Of a stretch of DNA of 64,000 bases, positions 15,849 to 24,992 are shown piece by piece; the first letter of the stretch is position 1; each line of letters starts with the position of its first letter. Under the pieces are notes generated by a model. It saw only the letters and a list, made by a program, of their open reading frames with translations. It had not been told where the DNA came from and ran no database searches. The DNA is from an uncultured Acetatifactor sp. Its GTDB lineage: Bacteria; Bacillota; Clostridia; Lachnospirales; Lachnospiraceae. The translations under genes and the position numbers were made by a program. The stretch spans positions 137,850-201,849 of the forward strand of contig CAKRYI010000002.1 of NCBI GenBank assembly GCA_934426825.1, read 5' to 3'.

Positions 15849-16763
15849 TTATTTTACAATCAGTCCAAAATACAACAGCACGATAATGCCAAGCACAATA
15901 CGGTACCAGCCGAACACCTTAAAGTCATGTTTTTTAATGTATCCCATCAGGAAACGAAGCACAAACAGGGAAACCAGAAATGCTACCACTGTTCCGATGA
16001 GAAGCAGTACCAGTTCCAGTGCGGTAAAACCGAACCCGAACTTTACCACCTTAAGCAGACTTGCTCCGAACATAACCGGTATTGCCAGGAAAAAGGTATA
16101 TTCCGCAGCAACCGTTCTGGATACCCCGATGAGCAGTGCTCCTATAATCGTGGCACCGGAGCGGGACGTACCGGGCAGTGCCGCAGCAACCAGCTGGCAA
16201 AGTCCGATAAACAAAGCGTCGCGGTAAGTAATCTGGGACAGTGTGGTACAGGTGGGAACCTTATTTTTGTTCCAGTTTTCAATCACGATAAACAAAATAC
16301 CAACCAGAATCAGCATCACAGCCACCACAATAACCTGAACCGTAACCCCGTTCTGTCCTATGGGTTTCTTGAATGCCTCGCTCACCGCATCATCAAACAA
16401 CAGACCATAAACGACTGCGGGAATACATGCCACCGCAATCTTCACCCACATCCAGAAAGCGTCCATGCTCAGCGCCACATTTTTGATGGCAGGGTCTTTT
16501 TCAGACCTCACAACACCACCCTTTTTGGACTTTTTGTTTTTTTTCAGATAAAAAGGCCATATCTTATTCCAAAACAGCACAACTACCGCCAGAATGGCAC
16601 CCAACTGGATAACCACATCGAACATATCAAAAAAGTTCTCGCTGGTTCCGTTAAAGGGAATCAGTCTTTCCACCAGAATCAAATGTCCGGTACTGCTGAT
16701 TGGCAGCCACTCCGTCACACCCTCCACAATACCGTAAATAATCGCTTTGATAATCTCTAACAT
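15849..16763 (-). CDS. uppP: Undecaprenyl-diphosphatase UppP (BacA)
   Basis: 304-residue polytopic membrane enzyme that dephosphorylates undecaprenyl pyrophosphate to recycle the peptidoglycan lipid carrier; overproduction gives bacitracin resistance. The two family signatures are present: GVTEWLPISSTGHLIL near residue 15 and LPGTSRSGATI near residue 190. An insert rich in Lys/Gly around residue 80 (KKNKKSKKGG) lies in a loop. The patatin-like gene ends 24 bp upstream. Confidence 0.95.
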   Translation of the reverse strand: MLEIIKAIIYGIVEGVTEWLPISSTGHLILVERLIPFNGTSENFFDMFDVVIQLGAILAVVVLFWNKIWPFYLKKNKKSKKGGVVRSEKDPAIKNVALSMDAFWMWVKIAVACIPAVVYGLLFDDAVSEAFKKPIGQNGVTVQVIVVAVMLILVGILFIVIENWNKNKVPTCTTLSQITYRDALFIGLCQLVAAALPGTSRSGATIIGALLIGVSRTVAAEYTFFLAIPVMFGASLLKVVKFGFGFTALELVLLLIGTVVAFLVSLFVLRFLMGYIKKHDFKVFGWYRIVLGIIVLLYFGLIVK

Positions 16764-16787
16764 TACTTGTCTCCCATCCGTTCTATT

Positions 16788-17642
16788 TTATTTTTCCAAG
16801 TACTTTAATAAATCCTCATAGCTGTCCTTGGCATCCTGATAACCCGCCTCATAAAAGGCAAGCAGTTTTTCCTTATCCTTCTCGATTCGGCACACATTGC
16901 TCTTTGTCTTCGGTCGAATCACAAACACCTCACCTTTCGCCTGCTGTTCCTCAATATATTTTACACAGGCGTTATATGCAAAATGTCTGTTTTTTATCAG
17001 TTCATATACTTTCGGATAACGGAAATAACGCGCCTTTAAAAGTGCCAGATTCGCCGCCCCCGCAGGCTCCTTGATATACCCGATTTCCTTTGTCATGACA
17101 ACGACATTTTTCCGGTTTCCGTCCACAATCGACTTGCGGAGCGGAATGGAATCACTGAGCCCACCGTCCAGATAAGATTTTCCGTCAATCTTCACGGTTC
17201 TTGCCACTAACGGCAGGGAAGCGGACGCCCTGATTTTGTCCATATCCTTGTGCAAATCCCGGATGCGCAGATACTCCGGACGCCCTGTAACAATGTCCGT
17301 CACCACACTGTATGCCTTTCCGGTATATTTATCAAAGGTATCGTAATCAAACGGATACAGATAATCCGGAATCAGATGATAGCAAATATCCACATTGAAC
17401 AAATCCCCGGTCAGCAGCAGACTCTCCGCACTGCAATACCGTCGGGAATCGAGATAATCAATATTCACATCCCGCGACCTGCCCTTCTGTTTGGACAGAT
17501 AACTGCACATATTGCAGGCACCGGCGGACACTCCGTAAATGCTGGAAAAATCCAAATCCTTGTCCAAAAAGAAATCCAGAACACCTGCCGTGTATACGCC
17601 CTTTAAACCGCCGCCCTCCAAAACAAGACCTGCCTGATACAT
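16788..17642 (-). CDS. Patatin-like phospholipase
   Basis: 284-residue serine acyl hydrolase of the patatin family. It shows the oxyanion hole GLVLEGGGLKGVYTAGVL at the N-terminus, the nucleophile elbow GVSAG (about residue 40), and DGGLSDSIPL holding the catalytic aspartate (about residue 160). There is no signal peptide, so it is cytoplasmic or membrane-associated. Such YjjU/RssA-like proteins probably act on membrane phospholipids, but the substrate is not known. It lies between the aminotransferase (24 bp upstream) and uppP, and is likely co-transcribed. Confidence 0.9.
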   Translation of the reverse strand: MYQAGLVLEGGGLKGVYTAGVLDFFLDKDLDFSSIYGVSAGACNMCSYLSKQKGRSRDVNIDYLDSRRYCSAESLLLTGDLFNVDICYHLIPDYLYPFDYDTFDKYTGKAYSVVTDIVTGRPEYLRIRDLHKDMDKIRASASLPLVARTVKIDGKSYLDGGLSDSIPLRKSIVDGNRKNVVVMTKEIGYIKEPAGAANLALLKARYFRYPKVYELIKNRHFAYNACVKYIEEQQAKGEVFVIRPKTKSNVCRIEKDKEKLLAFYEAGYQDAKDSYEDLLKYLEK

Positions 17643-17666
17643 AAAGGTTCCTCCTTTCCCATCCGC

Positions 17667-18857
17667 CTATGACGGATACTCCTCCTTCACAAACCGGCGC
17701 AGTGCAGCGAGGGAACGCTCCACCTTTTCCGTGTCCACGCAATACGCCATACGGAAATAACCCGGCGCCCCGAAAGTGTCTCCCGGCACAAGCACCAAAT
17801 CATATTTCAGCGCCTTTTTGCAAAAATCCTTCGCATCCTCCTCCAAAGCCTTGGGGAAAATATAGAAAGTTCCACCCGGTTTGACGCAGGTAAATCCCAA
17901 ATCCACCAGTTCTTTATACAAAATATTCATATTTGTCTCATAGACACTTAAATCAGACGTCTGATTCAGCACCTGCGCAACCGCAAGCTGAATAATGGAC
18001 GGAGGACAGTTATGGCCGATTCCTCTGGAAATCTGTGCGCACATATTAACCATTGTCTCCGCATCCTTGCACGCCGGATTGACCGCCAGATACCCGATTC
18101 GCTCTCCCGGTAAAGACAGTGATTTGGAGAAGGAATAGCACATAATCGTATTTTCATAAAAAGAAGATACACAGGGTGCGTCCACTCCCTCAAAGGTAAT
18201 CTCTCTGTAAGGCTCATCGGAAATCAGATAAATATCATGCCCATACTGCTTGGACTTCTGTCTCAGAATATCCGTCAGACGCTGCAGCGTAGGCGTGGAA
18301 TAAACCACACCGGAAGGGTTGTTGGGTGTGTTTATCAGCACCGCCATCACCTTTTCCGTCAGCATTTCCTCAAATGCTTCAAAATTAATCTGGAAAGAAT
18401 CCGTATCCGGAGGAACCACCTTGAGCACTGCCCCCGTAAGGTCTACATACGGATGATATTCCGGAAAAAACGGTGCAAAGGTCAGAATTTCATCCCCCGG
18501 CTGTGTCACCAGACGAAACGCATGTGCCAGCGCTCCCGCTGCACCGCTCGCCATAAAAATATGTTCTTTCTGATACGGAATACCAAAACGCTCCTCCAAA
18601 GATGCCGCCACGGCCTCCCTTACCTCCGGAATACCCAGACTGGGACTGTATCCGTGCAGTTCTACGGAATCCCTTGTTGCCAGCATATGAATCATTTTAT
18701 CGGTAAATTCCCGCGGCACCGGAACGGACGGATTTCCCAGACTGTAATCAAATACATTCTCATAGCCAATCTCTTTGCCCCTTGCGGTGGCAAATTCCGA
18801 AAGCTGGCGAATCACCGATTTGCCAGCCAGCATGTCCTTATATTTCTGTACTAACAT
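17667..18857 (-). CDS. Pyridoxal-phosphate aminotransferase, class I/II
   Basis: 396-residue fold-type I aminotransferase. NTPNNPSGVVYS and SDEPYREITFEG bind the cofactor, CYSFSKSLSLPGERIGYLA contains the PLP lysine, and GYFRMAYC near the end holds the arginine for the substrate carboxylate. The amino-acid substrate cannot be told; it resembles enzymes annotated as aspartate-type aminotransferases. The start is ATG 18857 (MLVQKYKDMLAG) with GAGGATAAAG upstream. An in-frame ATG at 18869 lies in the 93-bp repeat that forms its leader. Confidence 0.88.
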   Translation of the reverse strand: MLVQKYKDMLAGKSVIRQLSEFATARGKEIGYENVFDYSLGNPSVPVPREFTDKMIHMLATRDSVELHGYSPSLGIPEVREAVAASLEERFGIPYQKEHIFMASGAAGALAHAFRLVTQPGDEILTFAPFFPEYHPYVDLTGAVLKVVPPDTDSFQINFEAFEEMLTEKVMAVLINTPNNPSGVVYSTPTLQRLTDILRQKSKQYGHDIYLISDEPYREITFEGVDAPCVSSFYENTIMCYSFSKSLSLPGERIGYLAVNPACKDAETMVNMCAQISRGIGHNCPPSIIQLAVAQVLNQTSDLSVYETNMNILYKELVDLGFTCVKPGGTFYIFPKALEEDAKDFCKKALKYDLVLVPGDTFGAPGYFRMAYCVDTEKVERSLAALRRFVKEEYPS

Positions 18858-18865
18858 CTTTATCC

Positions 18866-18958
18866 TCATTTCTGCGCACGTTCTTTGTGCATAGCGAGTT
18901 TGTGTAAAGTGCGCGCAGACACAAATCTCGTGATTGAAAAATTTTATTTTTCAATCTT
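18866..18958 (-). repeat. 93-bp dispersed leader repeat, copy 2
   Basis: It differs from copy 1 by one base (TTTACACAAAC in place of TTGACACAAAC), which removes one closing pair of the central stem and the TTG codon of the leader frame. Its distal end overlaps the last codons of the GGDEF gene, whose terminal residues KIEK and stop TAA are encoded by the repeat itself. This suggests the repeat landed in that gene's 3' end. Confidence 0.9.
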
Positions 18959-20572
18959 ATCCTCCTCTCCCGGATTCGCCTTTGTGACAATCCGGTAGCA
19001 ATTTCTGCCTTCCCGCTTCGCCTGATACAGCGCGTTGTCCGCCATGGAATTAAAATCCCACTCCCTGTTTTCTTCCTCCGGCACCTTTACAAAAATGCCC
19101 TGACTGACCGTAACCTTGCCGCTGCATGTCGAACCTGCATGGGGAATGTTTAATCCCCGCACACCTTCCTGAATATTCCGGGCAACAGTCTCGATTTCCT
19201 CTGCCTCCAGTCCGCTGTATACCACCATGAACTCATCCCCGCCGTATCTGGCACAAAATACATTCGGCGCTTCCACTCCGTGGAGCACGTTGGAAACTTT
19301 TTCAATACAGCCATCCCCCGCAAGATGTCCGTAAGTATCATTATACTCCTTAAAAAAGTCAATATCCATAAGCTCCACCCCGAAGGGCGTATGCTTTTCA
19401 CTGGCTTCCTCAAACTGTTTTGAAAGATACTCATTCAAATAAGTACGGTTTGGAAGATTTGTCATGGAATCATACAGTGCGATTTCCTTTAGCTTCTGAT
19501 TGTCAGCCAAAATCTCCCTCTGCTCCATCTCTATGGTGCGCAGCCGCTCCTGCAATTCCATAATACGTGCCATCACTGCATGACTGTCCCGGATGGACTG
19601 CTGATACAGCTCCAGATACTCCTTTGTATACTCCACATACTCATGCACCCGGTGATGTTTCAAAAGAAACTGACTCTGAAACGGATACATATCCAGACGA
19701 ATATCAATATTTTTTACCATACCGGTCTCCTCCGCTGTCCGAAGCAGCAGTTCCAAATACCGGTCGCGCTGATTCTGATACAGAAAATCCGCAATGGGAA
19801 CAATCATTTCCTTCAGTTCCCGCACATTTTCCTCCAGATATATCTCCTGAGTCAGTCTGTCCAAAAGCTGCTCCGCATACTCTTTGTGCCCACAGATATA
19901 TTCGCAGGCAGCCTCAAAGGTCTTTCGGGAAATTTCCTGACAGGCACACTCCGGATTCTCCTGTAACAGTTGCCTTATCCGCTTCCTTATCCCGAGCGCC
20001 TCCCGGTATTCTTCCAGAAGCAGATAACAGAATCCGCACTGAATCATGCCCTGCAGCAGATGCTGGCAGCCGAATACCCGGTCTTTTGTCCGTTCAAAAT
20101 ACGCTATCGCCGTGCGATACCGCTCCTTTGCTTCCTTATAATGCTTCATGCACAGCAAAATATAAGCAATGTTGCAGTTTGCCATGGCATTGGTGTAAAT
20201 GTCCCCGCATTGTTCACAATACAAGATGCCGGTATAAAAATAGCTCAGCGCCACCAGACGCCCGCCTCCGTTGGCGGACGCAATTCCCATCATATTGTAA
20301 ACTCTGCCAAGATACTCATAAATACCCGCATTGAGAAAACACTTGACCGATTCCTCCAGACAGTGCATCGTCTGTTCCGCATCCTCACGCTCCCAGTAAT
20401 ACTCCGCAAAGCGGTAGTAGCCCAACCCGAACAGGGCATCCGAGTTGGTTTCTGCCGCATACGCAAGAATCCGCTGACAGGTATCGTACTTTACACTGGC
20501 TCCCAGCATCCACTTGCGCTCGTCTTCTTCTATATACTTTTGAATTTCCTGCGAATAGCTGCTTAAATCCAT
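18944..20572 (-). CDS. TPR-repeat diguanylate cyclase (GGDEF)
   Basis: 542-residue cytoplasmic protein. About 350 residues of helical TPR-like repeats (ALFGLGYYRFAEYY, NAMANCNIAYILL and others) and a short coiled coil (MARIMELQERLRTIEMEQ) lead into a complete GGDEF domain from DSMTNLPNRTYLNEY, with the active site ARYGGDEFMVVY. It should make cyclic di-GMP. The inhibitory RxxD site normally just before the active site reads EAPN, so product feedback is probably absent. No transmembrane segment is seen. The start at ATG 20572 follows AAAGGACAGGGG. The last codons lie in repeat copy 2. Confidence 0.88.
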   Translation of the reverse strand: MDLSSYSQEIQKYIEEDERKWMLGASVKYDTCQRILAYAAETNSDALFGLGYYRFAEYYWEREDAEQTMHCLEESVKCFLNAGIYEYLGRVYNMMGIASANGGGRLVALSYFYTGILYCEQCGDIYTNAMANCNIAYILLCMKHYKEAKERYRTAIAYFERTKDRVFGCQHLLQGMIQCGFCYLLLEEYREALGIRKRIRQLLQENPECACQEISRKTFEAACEYICGHKEYAEQLLDRLTQEIYLEENVRELKEMIVPIADFLYQNQRDRYLELLLRTAEETGMVKNIDIRLDMYPFQSQFLLKHHRVHEYVEYTKEYLELYQQSIRDSHAVMARIMELQERLRTIEMEQREILADNQKLKEIALYDSMTNLPNRTYLNEYLSKQFEEASEKHTPFGVELMDIDFFKEYNDTYGHLAGDGCIEKVSNVLHGVEAPNVFCARYGGDEFMVVYSGLEAEEIETVARNIQEGVRGLNIPHAGSTCSGKVTVSQGIFVKVPEEENREWDFNSMADNALYQAKREGRNCYRIVTKANPGEEDKIEK

Positions 20573-20639
20573 GCCCCTGTCCTTTACTGCTGATATATTA
20601 TAGCCATTGTACCATATCCCGCTTACAATACAAGTAAAA

Positions 20640-21416
20640 TCAGCCCAGCGCCACATCCAATATCATCATAACACTGAATCCCACCGCAAAAAAGACGGTT
20701 CCGATGTCGGAATGTTTTCCCTGTGACATTTCCGGAATCAGTTCCTCCACTACCACATAAAGCATTGCACCCGCCGCAAAACTTAAAAGATACGGCAAAG
20801 CCGGCACAATGAATGCTGCTGCCAGAATGGTCAGGACTGCCCCAACAGGTTCCACAATCCCGGACAGCACACCGGCTGCAAATGCCTTGGATTTCTTCAT
20901 CCCCTCCGCCCGGAGCGGCATGGAAATAATCGCTCCCTCCGGGAAATTCTGAATAGCGATTCCGATGGACAACGCCAGCGCTCCCATCGCCGTTATCTTG
21001 CCGTTTCCCGTCAGATAACCTGCGTATACCACGCCTACCGCCATACCTTCCGGGATATTGTGAAGTGTCACCGCCAGAACCATCATGGTCGTTCTCTGCA
21101 GACGGCTCCGCGGTCCCTCCGCATTTTCACTGTTCCGGTGCAGGTGCGGAATCACGTGATCAAGCAGCAGTAAAAACAGCACACCAATCCAGAATCCTAC
21201 AGCCGCCGGCACAAACGCCCACTTCCCCATATCCGCCGACTGCTCGATTGCCGGTATCAAAAGACTCCACATGGAAGCAGCTACCATAACTCCTGCCGCA
21301 AATCCCGTCAGTGCCCGTTGTACCATATCCCCCAATGATTTTTTCATAAAAAAGACACATGCTCCCCCTAAAGATGTTCCCAAAAACGGAATTAAAATCC
21401 CGTAAAAAACTTCCAT
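20640..21416 (-). CDS. ZIP-family metal transporter
   Basis: 258-residue protein with about eight membrane helices. HNIPEGMAVGV in helix IV is the ZIP metal-binding signature, helix V has QNFPEGAII, and VVEELIPEM occurs near the C-terminus. A His-rich loop (DHVIPHLHRN) lies in the variable region. It probably imports zinc or iron, as in the ZupT/GufA group. It starts 6 bp downstream of the glpK stop, an operon-like spacing with no obvious functional link. Confidence 0.9.
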   Translation of the reverse strand: MEVFYGILIPFLGTSLGGACVFFMKKSLGDMVQRALTGFAAGVMVAASMWSLLIPAIEQSADMGKWAFVPAAVGFWIGVLFLLLLDHVIPHLHRNSENAEGPRSRLQRTTMMVLAVTLHNIPEGMAVGVVYAGYLTGNGKITAMGALALSIGIAIQNFPEGAIISMPLRAEGMKKSKAFAAGVLSGIVEPVGAVLTILAAAFIVPALPYLLSFAAGAMLYVVVEELIPEMSQGKHSDIGTVFFAVGFSVMMILDVALG

Positions 21417-21422
21417 ATTCTT

Positions 21423-22916
21423 TTATTCTCCTTCCCACATAAGCGCACACCTCACCGCTTTGTGCCAGCCTTTTAAAAGCTGTTCCCTCTTTTCCTCAGG
21501 CATATCCGGCTGAAAAACCGCCCCTATCTGCCAGTTTTCTCTGATTTCCTCACGGCTTTTCCAGTACCCGGTGGCAAGCCCTGCAAGATAAGCCGCGCCG
21601 AGAGCCGTAGTTTCGATACATTTTGGACGGTGTACCGGTGTATTTACAATATCGGACTGAAAACGCATCAAAAAGTCATTGGCGCTGGCACCGCCGTCCA
21701 CCTTAAGACTCTTTAAATGCAAACCGCTGTCCTCCTCCATGGCTTTCAGCACATCCGCCGTCTGATAGGCGATAGATTCCAACGTAGCACGGATAAAGTG
21801 CTCCTTCGTGCATCCCCTTGTAATGCCAAGCACAGTTCCCCTTGCATACTGGTTCCAATAAGGGGCTCCCATTCCCGCAAACGCCGGCACAATGTATACC
21901 CCCGCAGTATCCTCCACCTGCCCCGCATACTCCTCGGACTGCGCCGCCGAGCGAATCATCCGCATACTGTCCCGCAGCCACTGAATTGCCGCGCCAGCCA
22001 CAAACACGCTGCCCTCCAGTGCGTACTCCACCTGTTCGGAGGAACCTGCCGCTATGGTTGTCAAAAGACCCGCTTTGGAGGTGATGGCATGACTGCCCGT
22101 ATTCATCAACAGAAAACAGCCGGTTCCGTAAGTGTTTTTTACCTCGCCCTGCTCAAAACAGCACTGTCCGAACAGCGCCGCCTGCTGGTCGCCCGCCGCA
22201 CCGGCAATGGGGATTTCTCCTCCAAACAACGATATGTCCGTGTGCCCAAATACCGTACCGGAAGGACACACCTTGGGAAGCAGGCTTGCCGGAATGTGAA
22301 ATCTGTCCAGAATCTCCTCATCCCAGCACAACCGGTGAATGTCAAAAAGCATGGTGCGGGAGGCATTCGTATAATCGGTCACGTGAACCGCTCCCTTGGT
22401 CAGATTCCAAATCAGCCACGTGTCCACCGTGCCAAAAAGAAGTTCGCCCCGCTCTGCCCGCTCTCTTACCCCCGGTACATTCTCCAAGATCCACGCAATT
22501 TTAGAGGCACTGAAATACGCATCCGGCACCAGCCCCGTCTTTTGACGGATAACCTCATCAAAGCCGTCGGTTTTCAGGCTTTCTATCATATCTGCCGTTC
22601 TCCGGCACTGCCACACAATGGCATTGTAAACCGGTTCCCCCGTCTCTTTGTCCCAGAGGATAGTCGTTTCCCGCTGATTGGTAATGCCGATGGCGTGTAT
22701 CTGTTCCGCCTCCACTCCAAGCATTGCCATACTCTCAATGGCAACCGCAAGCTGGGAGGACCAGATTTCCATGGGATTGTGCTCCACCCAGCCCGGTTTC
22801 GGGTAATGCTGGGTGAACTCCTTCTGCGCCATGGAACAGATATTTCCCTTTTTATCGAATAAAATACAGCGGGAACTGGTTGTTCCCTGATCCAATGCCA
22901 TAATGTACTTCTGCAT
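21423..22916 (-). CDS. glpK: Glycerol kinase
   Basis: 497-residue FGGY-family kinase that makes glycerol 3-phosphate from glycerol and ATP. It opens with IMALDQGTTSSRCILFDKKG; AIGITNQRETTILWDKETG, GAAGDQQAALFGQ and LKVDGGASANDFLMRFQSD are characteristic glycerol-kinase segments. Length is standard. No glpF or glpD is adjacent. The upstream MATE gene ends 3 bp before its start codon. Confidence 0.97.
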   Translation of the reverse strand: MQKYIMALDQGTTSSRCILFDKKGNICSMAQKEFTQHYPKPGWVEHNPMEIWSSQLAVAIESMAMLGVEAEQIHAIGITNQRETTILWDKETGEPVYNAIVWQCRRTADMIESLKTDGFDEVIRQKTGLVPDAYFSASKIAWILENVPGVRERAERGELLFGTVDTWLIWNLTKGAVHVTDYTNASRTMLFDIHRLCWDEEILDRFHIPASLLPKVCPSGTVFGHTDISLFGGEIPIAGAAGDQQAALFGQCCFEQGEVKNTYGTGCFLLMNTGSHAITSKAGLLTTIAAGSSEQVEYALEGSVFVAGAAIQWLRDSMRMIRSAAQSEEYAGQVEDTAGVYIVPAFAGMGAPYWNQYARGTVLGITRGCTKEHFIRATLESIAYQTADVLKAMEEDSGLHLKSLKVDGGASANDFLMRFQSDIVNTPVHRPKCIETTALGAAYLAGLATGYWKSREEIRENWQIGAVFQPDMPEEKREQLLKGWHKAVRCALMWEGE

Positions 22917-22919
22917 GCC

Positions 22920-24281
22920 TTAGCCCTTCCCTTTCCGTACTTTTAATTTACTGAAACACAGGTAATAAATGAAAAACAAAACGGTGGTAATCGTCCATGT
23001 CAGCGGGTAACTGAATACTATGGTATAAATATCCTGTCGCAGAGGCACCGCCAAAAACATCCACAAAATACGGATAACGCAAATTCCGCCGCAGGAAAGC
23101 AGCATCGGAATCCAGCAGTCCCCCACCCCGCGGAGAGCGCCGGACAGAATTTCTATTGTAATATAGGTAATGTATGTCGGCACAAGAAAATGCAGGATAT
23201 TGCTGCCGATAACAATGACCTCGCTGTCCGTTGTGAACAGCCGGTAAAATAAGTCACCGAACCGGTACAGAGCCAGCGACAAAAATACGGTCGTCACCGC
23301 CGTCATTCCCATACAGATCCGCACGCCTTTTCTCACTCTGTCATTTTTCCCTGCACCGAAATTCTGACCTACAAAAGTAGTCACCGAAATTCCGAATGCG
23401 CTGACAATCATCCAGAACAGACAGTCAATCTTACTGTATGCCGTCCAAGCCGCCACGGTGTCTGTCCCCAGTGCATTCACTCCCGCCTGAATAATAATAT
23501 TGGAAGCGCTGTACATCACCGACTGCAATCCCGCCGGCAGACCGATTTGAATGATTTTCCCAAACATTTTCCCGTCGAACCGGATTTTTCGCATATCCAG
23601 ACGGTACATATCCGTCGTTCGCACCAAAACCCATACCACCAAAGCGGCGCTCAGTGCCTGAGAGAGAATCGTTGCCAGTGCGGCGCCTGCCACTCCCATC
23701 CGGAAAACAATGACGAACAGTAAATCCAGCACAATGTTTGTCAGGCAGCTTGCAATCAGGAAATACAGCGGCCGCTTGGAATCCCCCACAGCCCGCAGAA
23801 TACCGGATCCCATATTATAAATCAGATTGGGTATCATCCCCGCAAAATAAATACGGATATACAATACGGCAAAATCCAATACCTCCGGCGGCGTATCCAT
23901 GGCTCTCAGCATGGCAGGTGCGGCAATAATTCCGCCCACCATCATAAGTATACCTGCGGCAAGGCTGAACGCAACAGACGTATGCACCGCATACCCTACC
24001 AGTTCCGCCCTTTTTGCTCCGTAATACTGGGAAATGATTACCGTGGCACCGCTCGCAAGCCCCACAAAAAATCCCACCAGCAGGTTAATGATGGTTCCGG
24101 TTCCGCCGCCCACCGCAGACAGCGCTTCCTTTCCCACAAACCGGCCCACAATCATGGCGTCCGCCGCATTATAAAGCTGTTGAAAAAAAGTTCCGAATAA
24201 AATGGGGAAAAAGAAAAGGAGCAACTGTTTCCAGATAGTCCCCTCCGTAATCTGATTTACTTTTATTTCTGTTGTTTCCAT
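22920..24281 (-). CDS. MATE-family efflux transporter
   Basis: 453-residue multidrug/toxin extrusion protein with about 12 membrane helices, probably a Na+ or H+ antiporter in the DinF/NorM superfamily. FFQQLYNAADAMIVGRFVG near residue 35 and VGFFVGLASGATVIISQYYGA are typical of clostridial MATE proteins. The substrate is unknown. It heads a tight minus-strand run MATE-glpK-ZIP and diverges from the plus-strand HEXXH gene at 24456. Confidence 0.93.
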   Translation of the reverse strand: METTEIKVNQITEGTIWKQLLLFFFPILFGTFFQQLYNAADAMIVGRFVGKEALSAVGGGTGTIINLLVGFFVGLASGATVIISQYYGAKRAELVGYAVHTSVAFSLAAGILMMVGGIIAAPAMLRAMDTPPEVLDFAVLYIRIYFAGMIPNLIYNMGSGILRAVGDSKRPLYFLIASCLTNIVLDLLFVIVFRMGVAGAALATILSQALSAALVVWVLVRTTDMYRLDMRKIRFDGKMFGKIIQIGLPAGLQSVMYSASNIIIQAGVNALGTDTVAAWTAYSKIDCLFWMIVSAFGISVTTFVGQNFGAGKNDRVRKGVRICMGMTAVTTVFLSLALYRFGDLFYRLFTTDSEVIVIGSNILHFLVPTYITYITIEILSGALRGVGDCWIPMLLSCGGICVIRILWMFLAVPLRQDIYTIVFSYPLTWTITTVLFFIYYLCFSKLKVRKGKG

Positions 24282-24372
24282 AAATAGTGTCTTGCCCTCT
24301 GTCTGATAAAGTTCTATGTGGTCATTCTATCATCATTGACTGCCCTTTTCAAGAGAACCATGGCAAGTGTCC

Positions 24373-24401
24373 TTGTTTTTACTTTTCTCAGGTGATATAA
24401 T
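24373..24401 (+). promoter_or_regulatory. Extended -10 promoter for the HEXXH gene
   Basis: TTGTTT (24373-24378), 17 bp, then TGATATAAT with a perfect TATAAT (24396-24401) and the extended TG. This is one of the best promoter matches in the window, suggesting strong or constitutive expression. Confidence 0.8.
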
Positions 24402-24455
24402 GAAAGTGCATCAAAAGTATCGGATTTTCTTGCAGAATAAAGAAAGGAGCGCCTT

Positions 24456-24989
24456 ATGACAGGGCTTAGCGGAATCGGAAATTATAGCTTTTCTAATTAT
24501 GACATTTATAATAGAAGCAATTACGGGACAGGATACGGCAGCCAGACTGCTGCCTCCGGCAAAACAGAGGGCCATGGCGTCATTGTCAATCCCGGTAAAT
24601 CCTTAAGCGTTACCCCCGGTCGCAAATCCTCTCCGGCAGAGTGTCAGACCTGTAAAAACCGCAAATATCAGGACGGCTCCGACGAGATGGTCTCCTTTAA
24701 ATCTGCCTCTCATATTTCGCCTCAGGCATCAGCTTCCAGAGTGCGCGCACACGAGCAGGAGCATGTGAGCAACGCATACAAAAAGGCTGCCCAAGGGAAT
24801 GGCAAAGTTCTCTCTGCCACTGTCTCCCTGCAGACAGCCATTTGTCCGGAATGCGGTACCAGCTACACCTCCGGCGGAACCACAAGAACCAAAATCAGTT
24901 ATCCCAATGAAACCAATCCCTATCAGCAGAACCGGAAAGCTACGGATGCTGTTTCTTTGATTGGCCGGAATGTGGATTTAGCCGTATAG
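24456..24989 (+). CDS. Putative metalloprotease-like protein (SprA-related family)
   Basis: 177-residue protein with a Tyr/Asn/Gly-rich N-terminus (YNRSNYGTGYGS) and no signal peptide. The core has CQTCKNRKYQDGS, then VRAHEQEHVSNAY, an HExxH zinc-protease motif, followed by ICPECGTSY. The pattern CxxC...HExxH...CxxC is typical of a putative metalloprotease family (SprA-related) found in many bacteria; activity has not been shown to my knowledge. AAAGGAG precedes ATG 24456. It ends 3 bp from the convergent amt stop with no terminator between, so transcripts probably overlap. Confidence 0.7.
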   Translation: MTGLSGIGNYSFSNYDIYNRSNYGTGYGSQTAASGKTEGHGVIVNPGKSLSVTPGRKSSPAECQTCKNRKYQDGSDEMVSFKSASHISPQASASRVRAHEQEHVSNAYKKAAQGNGKVLSATVSLQTAICPECGTSYTSGGTTRTKISYPNETNPYQQNRKATDAVSLIGRNVDLAV

Positions 24990-24992
24990 CTT

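Noticed and set aside
15807..16760. 317-codon plus-strand frame opposite uppP
   Set aside because: Shadow of uppP; the His/Asn/Gln-rich composition matches reverse-complemented hydrophobic codons.
19567..20566. Overlapping plus-strand frames opposite the GGDEF gene
   Set aside because: Two long frames coexist on the antisense strand, neither with protein-like composition or ribosome site.
21717..22862. 381-codon plus-strand frame opposite glpK
   Set aside because: Antisense shadow of a certain glycerol kinase gene, with no family motif and no start signals.
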